This document shows, in pieces, positions 7,178 through 12,631 of a DNA stretch of 19,965 bases. A program made the translations under genes and the position numbers. This DNA comes from DATGJX01 sp035279385 (GTDB taxonomy: Bacteria > Vulcanimicrobiota > Vulcanimicrobiia > Vulcanimicrobiales > Vulcanimicrobiaceae). The first letter of the stretch is position 1; every line of letters starts with the position of its first letter. The notes under the pieces were generated by a model. That model saw nothing but the letters and a program-made list of their open reading frames with translations, was not told the DNA's origin and ran no database searches. The stretch spans positions 1 through 19,965 of the forward strand of contig DATEHZ010000160.1 of NCBI GenBank assembly GCA_035279385.1, in the 5' to 3' direction.

Positions 7178-9118
7178 CTATGCCAACGCTTCTTCCGCAA
7201 CGCGCTGAGCGTCGGCGAAACGGCCGGCGCGCAGATAAAATGCTCCGAGCTCCGCGCCAACGCGGCGCTTGCCCAGCGGCATCGCGGTCCGCAGTGCGAA
7301 CTCCGCTTCTTCCGGCCGCCCGAGTGTTTCACAGAGCGAGGCGCGCAGCAGCAGCACGTGCAGTTGCAGATCGCCCGGAATTTCCGCAAGGGCGTCCAGG
7401 TGCGCGAGCGCCTCGTCCGCGCGCTGCAATTTCGCGCACGAAAGCGCTGCGCTGTAATGCAGCATTGGACTCGCGGGGTCTTTTTCCAAACCGGCTAGCG
7501 CGATCGACAAACCGCGCGCGAAATCGCCTTCGGATGCGGCAATCTGCGCGCGCCGCGCGAAGTCGGCTGCGGATTTCGCTTCGGTTTCGGCTTCTGCAGC
7601 TCGCAATGCCGCGATCGCCGCTTCGTCGCCGCGGCTGCGATACAGCACTTCCAGCGGACCGGCGACCTCCGCCGAGCCGGGCGCAATCTCCAGTGCGAGT
7701 CGCAAGTACGATTCGCCGTCGCCCACGCCGAGCCGCTGACTGACCGAGGCCGCGGCAAGAAGCTGCGCGACGGCAACCTCGTTACTGCACGCGCGGTAAT
7801 ACCGCTCGATCGCGCGGAGCGCTTGCGTCTGCTTATGCCGGAGCAGAAAATTGACGTACTGCAGCACCGATTGCTCGTCTTGCAGGTCTTCGCACAACGA
7901 GCGAAACGTCTCTTCCGCTTCGTCCAGACGGCCTAAGCGCTCCAGCGCGGCCGCGCGATTGATTCGCAGCGGCTGCACGTTCGGACTGCTCTTTAGTCCT
8001 TCGTCGAACCATTGCAGCGCCGACGCATCGTCGCCTTGCGCGGCATAGCCCCCGCCGATCATGTTCTGCGCTTTCCAGCGCGGCACGTCTTCATCGACGA
8101 CGAATTGCCGGTGGACGTGCTCGCCGTCCGCGATGGCGGCCAAGTACATCTCGCGCGCTTCGTCGTGGCGCCCTAGCGCGTCGAGCGCCCGACCGACCGA
8201 AAAATGCGCGTTGGCATAGCGCGGCGAGAGTTTGAGCGCCTCCCGCGCGTAAACCAGCGCCTTTTCCGGATCGTTCATGAAATCCGTGAGCGCGTCGGCG
8301 AGAACGGTCAGGCCGTTGGGAACGAACGGGCGCGCACCTACTCGTGCCGCGATCTCCCACATGCGTTCCATCGCCTGCACCGCGCGCGGATAATCCCCGC
8401 CGATGTACGTGGTCATGCCCAAGTTGTACCAGTTGAATTCCTCTTCCGGTTCCCGTTCGATAGCGGCTTCGATGATGCGCAGATTACGCTCGAATTTGTC
8501 GCGATCGCGCATCATGCCGCTGGTGTAGCCGTGATGAACGATCTTCAGCGGGGCGCTCGCCGCGGGGAGCGTCGTCGTTGCACCGTCCAGGCTCGGAAAC
8601 TCGTGAATCGTGCCGTGGTACCGAATGCGTTCGTGATTCGGGAAAACCCGAACGACGGCGTGCGATATCGTGTTCTCGCCGCCCAGATACTGATCCGCGT
8701 GATTGATGCACCGCACCCACACGCCCGTGAGATAGGAACGCGCACGTCCGATCTGCCGCAGCGCGGATTTGGATTCTTCGAGCAGTTCTTCGTCGGCGTC
8801 GAGCTGCAGAATCCAGCGGTAGCGCGCCAAGGCAATGGCCTCGTTTCGCGCCCAGGCGAAATCGTTGCGCCACTCGCGGTGTTCGATTCTGGCACCGAAT
8901 TCGCGAGCGATATCCACCGTGCGATCCGTCGAGCCGGTGTCGACGACCACGATCTCGTCAACCGCGCCGCGTACGCTCGCCAGGCACCGCTCCAAAAACG
9001 CCTCCTCGTCGCGCACGATCATGCACAGCGAAATGCCGGCCGGCTTTTGAAGCCATCCGGGCGGAGGCTGCACCAGACCGAACGGCTGCGCGCCGGCGGA
9101 TTTCACGCGTACAGGCAT
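7178..9118 (-). CDS. GT2 glycosyltransferase with C-terminal TPR repeats
   Basis: A 646-aa protein. The N-terminal GT2 domain has ISLCMIVRDEEAFLERCLAS (29-48), DEIVVVDTGSTDRTVDIA (54-71), NDFAWARNEAI (85-95) and the catalytic LDADE (106-110), then VRVFPNHERIRYHGTIHE (156-173). This is the pattern of SunS-like/TPR-fused family-2 transferases. From about 225 onward the protein consists of helical TPR-type pairs (for example WYNLGMTTYIGGDYPRAVQA and HFSVGRALDALGRHDEAREM), which often bind the protein acceptor. It is the first gene after flagellin, 25 bases past the flagellin terminator. Flagellin O-glycosylation is therefore the most likely role, with the TPR region recognising the filament protein or its export complex. 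No Shine-Dalgarno precedes the ATG at 9118, so the exact start is uncertain. No promoter was found; expression may depend on terminator read-through. Confidence 0.88.
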   Translation of the reverse strand: MPVRVKSAGAQPFGLVQPPPGWLQKPAGISLCMIVRDEEAFLERCLASVRGAVDEIVVVDTGSTDRTVDIAREFGARIEHREWRNDFAWARNEAIALARYRWILQLDADEELLEESKSALRQIGRARSYLTGVWVRCINHADQYLGGENTISHAVVRVFPNHERIRYHGTIHEFPSLDGATTTLPAASAPLKIVHHGYTSGMMRDRDKFERNLRIIEAAIEREPEEEFNWYNLGMTTYIGGDYPRAVQAMERMWEIAARVGARPFVPNGLTVLADALTDFMNDPEKALVYAREALKLSPRYANAHFSVGRALDALGRHDEAREMYLAAIADGEHVHRQFVVDEDVPRWKAQNMIGGGYAAQGDDASALQWFDEGLKSSPNVQPLRINRAAALERLGRLDEAEETFRSLCEDLQDEQSVLQYVNFLLRHKQTQALRAIERYYRACSNEVAVAQLLAAASVSQRLGVGDGESYLRLALEIAPGSAEVAGPLEVLYRSRGDEAAIAALRAAEAETEAKSAADFARRAQIAASEGDFARGLSIALAGLEKDPASPMLHYSAALSCAKLQRADEALAHLDALAEIPGDLQLHVLLLRASLCETLGRPEEAEFALRTAMPLGKRRVGAELGAFYLRAGRFADAQRVAEEALA

Positions 9119-9143
9119 CGGTCTAGTTTTCGGTCATCGAGCA

Positions 9144-9179
9144 AAAAAACAAGAGCCCGCCGAGGCGGGCTCTTGTTTG
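9144..9179 (-). terminator. Strong intrinsic terminator after flagellin
   Basis: On the minus strand a near-perfect hairpin with arms CAAGAGCCCGCC (9076 side: positions 9076 to 9065 in the last two digits of 91xx numbering, that is 9176-9165) and GGCGGGCTCTTG (9162-9151) is followed by a run of seven T (9150-9144). Three flanking A/T pairs extend the stem to about 15 bp. It lies about 20 bases after the flagellin stop and 25 bases before the next start. It should end most flagellin transcripts. Confidence 0.95.
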
Positions 9180-9198
9180 TACTGGTCGGTTGCCGCTA

Positions 9199-10398
9199 TT
9201 AACGGAACAGGCCGAGGACAGACTGGGCGTTCGCGTTGGCCTGCGCCAAGACCGAGGTGCCGACTTGGACGAGCACCTGGAGTTTCGTGAACTCCGTCGT
9301 GGCTTGACCGACGTTGAGGTCGCGAATCGAGGACTCCGATGCCTGCAGGTTGACTGCCGCGACGTTGTCGTTGTTCGCGTCTTCGTTGAGTCGAACGATG
9401 ACCGCGCCGAGCTGTGCACGCTGGTTGAGCAGCGTGTTGAGCGCGCCGTCGATCTGGGCGATAGCATCTTCTGCCGCGACGTTACCGGCCGTGGCCGCAA
9501 CGTTGATGTTGGAGATGCGCAGCGTTTGCGCGTTCGTCGCCTGGATGCCGATTTGGACGATGTCGCCCTCGTTGGCGCCGGACTGAATCGCGAGCGGGCC
9601 TGCCGCGGAGCTGCTGGCCGCAACGTACTGGTTGACCTTGATGAACGCAGTCGTGCCGGCGTCGTTCGTCGCGAAGTTGCCGAGCGTCACTTGCACGCCG
9701 TTGTCCGTCGTGAAGTTGCCGCCGGTCGCCGCCGTACCCGACGCGGTGACTTGGCCGGTCGCGCTGTTGAAGAACTGCCACACGGCCGAAACGCTCGTGC
9801 CGCCGGTGTTGACGATCTGCACTTCGACGGTGCCGTCGACCGCGCCGCCGGCCGTCGTCGTGAACGCGCTGCCGGTGCCGACCACCGACGTCACGAGATT
9901 GCCGGTACCCGCGAGAACGGAGTTCGACGAAATATCTGCGGTACCCAGAGTCTGCGCTTGGAAGCCGGAGTGGCTGCCGTCGAGCAGCGCCTGACCGTTG
10001 AAATTCGTGTTCTGCGAGATGCGGTTGACCTCGAGAATCAGCTGGGAGATTTCCGCCTGCAGATTGTTACGGTCGGATTGGCTGTTGATGTCGCTGGCCG
10101 CCTCGGCTGCGAGGTTGCGCATGCGCTGCAGGATGTCGGTTTCCGTCTGGAGCGCACCTTCGGCGACTTGCGCCGCGTTGTTCGCGTCTTGAACGTTCTG
10201 CGATGCCTGCTGGAAGCCGTCGACCTGCGTCTGCAGGTTGGTCGCGATGGCGAGACCGGACGGATCGTCTGCTGCCGAGTTGATGCGAAGACCGCTCGAG
10301 AGCTGCTTCACCGTGTTTTGCAGCGTAGACTGGTTCTTGTTCAGGTTGTACTGAACGTTGTTGGCCAACAGATTGTTGGCGATACTCAGACCTTGCAT
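9199..10398 (-). CDS. fliC: Flagellin (filament protein)
   Basis: A 399-aa flagellin, the main filament subunit, exported through the flagellar type III system. The N-terminal D0/D1 region shows TLQNTVKQLSSGLRINSAAD (25-44), DPSGLAIATNLQTQVDGFQQ and LQRMRNLAAEAASD (90-103). The C-terminal D1/D0 region shows INGAL-type IDGALNTLLNQRAQLGAVIV (316-335), SSIRDLNV and LVQVGTSVLAQANANAQSVL, ending LGLFR. The central part (about 140-305) is Thr/Ser/Gly/Ala-rich and beta-like, a suitable surface for O-glycosylation. No cysteine is present. The usual RDADMA..M segment reads RDLNVGQATTEF here. ATG at 10398 has GGAGG (10403-10407) four bases upstream. The gene has its own sigma-28 promoter and terminator, which fits very high expression. 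It lies directly after csrA and fliW, the known flagellin regulators. Confidence 0.96.
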   Translation of the reverse strand: MQGLSIANNLLANNVQYNLNKNQSTLQNTVKQLSSGLRINSAADDPSGLAIATNLQTQVDGFQQASQNVQDANNAAQVAEGALQTETDILQRMRNLAAEAASDINSQSDRNNLQAEISQLILEVNRISQNTNFNGQALLDGSHSGFQAQTLGTADISSNSVLAGTGNLVTSVVGTGSAFTTTAGGAVDGTVEVQIVNTGGTSVSAVWQFFNSATGQVTASGTAATGGNFTTDNGVQVTLGNFATNDAGTTAFIKVNQYVAASSSAAGPLAIQSGANEGDIVQIGIQATNAQTLRISNINVAATAGNVAAEDAIAQIDGALNTLLNQRAQLGAVIVRLNEDANNDNVAAVNLQASESSIRDLNVGQATTEFTKLQVLVQVGTSVLAQANANAQSVLGLFR

Positions 10399-10401
10399 GT
10401 T

Positions 10402-10458
10402 TCCTCCATGATGTACACGCGTGTGCTAATGACTAGTCGGGGGAGACTTCCTGTCCCC
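10402..10458 (-). promoter_or_regulatory. Flagellin leader with candidate CsrA sites (GGA-loop hairpin and Shine-Dalgarno)
   Basis: In the leader RNA, GGGGAC (10453-10458) pairs with GTC-T-CCC (10447-10441, one bulged T), leaving loop AGGAA (10448-10452). A GGA exposed in a short hairpin loop is the classic high-affinity CsrA site, and the surrounding ACAGGAAGT is one base shorter than the consensus ACARGGAUGU. A second GGA pair lies in the Shine-Dalgarno TGGAGGAAAC (10399-10408), about 45 bases downstream. An upstream hairpin site plus a site on the Shine-Dalgarno is the layout known for Bacillus subtilis hag. CsrA and FliW are the two genes upstream. Confidence 0.6.
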
Positions 10459-10468
10459 TTCCATCTGT

Positions 10469-10495
10469 ATATCGGCAGTGCCGAAAGTCACTTTA
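10469..10495 (-). promoter_or_regulatory. Sigma-28 (FliA) promoter of flagellin
   Basis: The minus strand has TAAA (10495-10492), exactly 15 bases, then GCCGATAT (10476-10469). The sigma-28 consensus is TAAA-N15-GCCGATAA, so 11 of 12 defined bases match. The csrA stop codon TAA forms the first three bases of the -35 element. Transcription should begin near 10462, giving a leader of about 64 nt. It shares CGCTAAAGT and ACTGCCGATA with the promoter at 19892-19918. Confidence 0.93.
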
Positions 10496-10765
10496 GCGGT
10501 TTTTCGCCGCTTTCGAAGATTTTTTGCGGGGCGCGAGCGCGGCTCTGGAAACGACGGTGCTTTCCTGCGGTGCGGGCGCGCCGCCGGCGGCCGCAGCGCG
10601 GTTGCTGCGCTGAATCTCTTCGTAAATCTCGGAACGGTGCACCGCAATCTCGCGCGGCGCTTCGATACCCAGTTTCACCTGGTCGCGGTCCACGGCGACC
10701 ACCACTACACGGACGTTGTCCCCCACCATGATGGACTGGTTGACTTTTCTGCTCAGGACCAGCAT
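10493..10765 (-). CDS. csrA: CsrA, RNA-binding translational regulator
   Basis: CsrA is a homodimeric RNA-binding protein that binds GGA motifs near ribosome sites and blocks translation; in FliW-containing bacteria its main target is flagellin mRNA. The 90-aa protein begins MLVLSRKVNQSIMVGDNVRV with the conserved L4 and R6, continues QVKLGIEAPREIAVHRSEIY with the conserved RNA-contacting R44, and has the C-terminal helix EEIQRSN. The core is about 60 residues. A further 30-residue tail (AAAAGGAPAPQ ... KKSSKAAKNR) is low-complexity and basic, longer than in E. coli (61 aa) or B. subtilis (about 74 aa). In Bacillus-type CsrA, FliW contacts the C-terminal region, so an extended tail fits a FliW partner. 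AAGGAGG lies 8 bases before the ATG. The gene lies 36 bases after fliW, and its stop codon forms part of the flagellin promoter. Confidence 0.97.
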   Translation of the reverse strand: MLVLSRKVNQSIMVGDNVRVVVVAVDRDQVKLGIEAPREIAVHRSEIYEEIQRSNRAAAAGGAPAPQESTVVSRAALAPRKKSSKAAKNR

Positions 10766-10801
10766 TTTTTGCCCTCCTTGGCTTTCGTTGCCGGGTGCCT
10801 T

Positions 10802-11290
10802 CTACGCCGGCTGGGCCGTGCCTTGCACCTCGGCGTGCTTACGGGGGATGGGGGTACGCACCGCGTAGGGCGAGTTCTCCAGCATCACTTGGCGCGCGCG
10901 CCGGGTCTTGAGATTCACCACGATGGGCGCCATGAGGTTCATGGTCATCTCTTCCGCCTCTTTCGTGACCACGACAACGCAGAGGATCGTGAAGTCCTCG
11001 GGGTTCTGCAGGGCGAGCGCCTCGGTCGCGTAGGCCGGAATGCGGGGTTCGTAATCCTGGAAGATCCGCCACGGGTCGGCCGCCGGCAGCGCCAGATTCG
11101 GATCGTCGATGGACTGCAGCCAGACGAAGCTCGGCTGCTCGGCAAGCGAGAGGGCCAAGAACCGGCGCTGGTCCGCAAAACCGGGCAGTCCCCACGGAAA
11201 CTCGAACACGTCGGTTTCCTGGAACGTCACGTCGCCGAAGCGGCTCGTTACGATCGTCATTTCGGCCGGTGACTCCATCGTGGTCTGCAT
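10802..11290 (-). CDS. fliW: FliW, flagellar assembly factor and CsrA antagonist
   Basis: FliW binds either flagellin or CsrA. When flagellin leaves the cell, freed FliW sequesters CsrA and flagellin translation resumes. The protein shows the FliW pattern EFPWGLPGFADQRRFLALSL, FVWLQSIDDPNLALPAADPW, DYEPRIPAYATEALAL, PEDFTILCVVVV and MTMNLMAPIVVNLKTRRARQ, VMLENSPYAVRTPIP. Length is 162 aa, slightly longer than usual (about 130-150) at both ends. Start choice is uncertain. ATG at 11290 touches an AGGAGG directly but has GGAG 7 bases upstream. In-frame ATGs at 11278 and 11260 (MTIVTSRFG, closest to the family N-terminus) are alternatives. The gene lies 20 bases after flgL and 36 before csrA, the fliW-csrA pairing typical of Firmicutes and several diderm phyla. 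Confidence 0.95.
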   Translation of the reverse strand: MQTTMESPAEMTIVTSRFGDVTFQETDVFEFPWGLPGFADQRRFLALSLAEQPSFVWLQSIDDPNLALPAADPWRIFQDYEPRIPAYATEALALQNPEDFTILCVVVVTKEAEEMTMNLMAPIVVNLKTRRARQVMLENSPYAVRTPIPRKHAEVQGTAQPA

Positions 11291-11298
11291 CCTCCTAC
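11287..11298 (-). promoter_or_regulatory. Candidate CsrA site over the fliW start codon
   Basis: The minus strand reads GTAGGAGGATGC, matching the CsrA consensus RUACARGGAUGU at 9 of 12 positions without gaps, including GGAUG. The AUG is the fliW start at 11290. The same 25 bases contain three further GGA triplets (within GGGGACCGGAG and AGGAGG). CsrA binding here would repress its own antagonist. A fortuitous overlap of a Shine-Dalgarno and an ATG cannot be excluded. Confidence 0.35.
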
Positions 11299-11310
11299 TC
11301 CGGTCCCCTT

Positions 11311-12606
11311 CTACTGTAGATAGTCGAAGAGCGTCTTGCTCTCCAGACGCGTTGTCGTGCCGTACGCGGCCTGCAGTGCGGTCTGCGTCTGCGAGAACTG
11401 CGAGATCACCTTTGCAATATCGGCATCCTCGATGCCGGACTGTACCTTCGTATCGTTAACAACCTGTGAATCAGTCGCGGCCCCGAGCGCGGACAACGTC
11501 TGAATGCTGCCGCCGAGCGTCGAACGCGTCGTGAGCAGGCTTTGCATGACCCGATCGACGTCGCCGAGTTGCCGGGAGACGTCGGTGGTGAGATCCGCTT
11601 GCGACTGCAGGCCGAACGCCTGGACGAAGTTCCCTTGCGATCCGCCCGGCACCGTGGGCGCGTCGCCGATTTGAAACGGTCCGCTCGCGCAGCTCAGCGC
11701 GAGGCGCTGCTGCTTGTAATCGAAGCTCGCCGTAACTCCCGTCGCGCCGCTCGCACCGTTGATCGCCGCGAGCACGGCACCCATCGTCGAACCCGCCGGA
11801 ATCGTGATCGTCACGCCGGCCGAACCCGTCTGAGCGGAGGTGATGAGAATGTTGGTATTGCCGCTGCCGTCCGGCGCGAGCGGCGTCGCGAGAATGCCCG
11901 GAGCGTTTATAGCGGTCGCGGGCGTGAGCGAGGTATTCACGCTGTTTACGCGCGTCGCGCTCTGCGAGGTCACGGTGTTTTTCTCGATGGTGTCGCGCAG
12001 CGTAATCAGCGTTTGGAAGACGTCCGGCGATCCGTCGGTAGAATTATAGTTGAAAGCCTGCTGCAGCGTCACGGACGTGTTGACCGTCTCGCCGCCGTAC
12101 AACTGCTCGGTCTGCCCATTCGAATTGCCGTTGAAGGAGACGCTCGAAACGGGCTGCCCGTTCGCCGTGACCGGCTGCGTGTAGGGACCCGCGGTTCCCG
12201 CGAAGACATATTTGCCGGCGTACTTGGTATTCGCGATGCTGATCGCTTCCCCAAGCAGGGTGTCGACCTGCGATCCGAGAGCCTGCCGCTGTGTGTTGTT
12301 CGTGAATCCGGCTGCCGCTTCGACGGCGATGCCGCGCGCTTTCTGCATGATGTTGGTCAGGGTCGAGAGCGCGCCGTCGACGGTCGTGAGCTGCGAGGTT
12401 GCGCTCGTGATATTCGACGAGGCTTGGTTTTCCGCAGCGATCGAAGAACGCAGCGCGAGATCCTGCGCGATCTGCGTCGGATTGTCCGACGGCGCATTGA
12501 GCTGTTTTCCCGAGGAGAGCGACTGCCCGAGTTGCTGCTGCTGCGCGACCAGGTTGTCGATGGAACTGGCTTGCGCGTCGTAGATGGTCGAAGTCGCGAT
12601 ACGCAT
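11311..12606 (-). CDS. flgL: FlgL, hook-filament junction protein 2
   Basis: FlgL (HAP3) forms the second junction ring between hook and filament. The N-terminal flagellin-like helix reads MRIATSTIYDAQASSIDNLV, with LGQSLSSGKQLNAPSDNPTQ (26-45). The C-terminal helix has QLGDVDRVMQSLLTTRSTLG and SGIEDADIAKVISQFSQTQT, LQAAYGTTTRLESKTLFDYL. Length is 431 aa against about 300-320 in enterics. The extra length is a central insert (about 195-340) that includes an IN-like module (VTITIPAGSTMGAVLAAING, GVTASFDYKQQRLALS, GNFVQAFGL). One cysteine (Cys306) lies in this module, unusual for an axial flagellar protein. ATG at 12606 is preceded by AAGGAGG with 10 bases between. It follows flgK by 25 bases and precedes fliW by 20. 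Confidence 0.95.
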   Translation of the reverse strand: MRIATSTIYDAQASSIDNLVAQQQQLGQSLSSGKQLNAPSDNPTQIAQDLALRSSIAAENQASSNITSATSQLTTVDGALSTLTNIMQKARGIAVEAAAGFTNNTQRQALGSQVDTLLGEAISIANTKYAGKYVFAGTAGPYTQPVTANGQPVSSVSFNGNSNGQTEQLYGGETVNTSVTLQQAFNYNSTDGSPDVFQTLITLRDTIEKNTVTSQSATRVNSVNTSLTPATAINAPGILATPLAPDGSGNTNILITSAQTGSAGVTITIPAGSTMGAVLAAINGASGATGVTASFDYKQQRLALSCASGPFQIGDAPTVPGGSQGNFVQAFGLQSQADLTTDVSRQLGDVDRVMQSLLTTRSTLGGSIQTLSALGAATDSQVVNDTKVQSGIEDADIAKVISQFSQTQTALQAAYGTTTRLESKTLFDYLQ

Positions 12607-12631
12607 GTACGTGTAGCCTCCTTGCTAGCCG

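Noticed and set aside
2652..9118. The first and third glycosylation genes are both 646 aa, suggesting duplication
   Set aside because: Their domains and sequences are unrelated (GT2 plus TPR against a GT-B-like protein), so the equal length is a coincidence.
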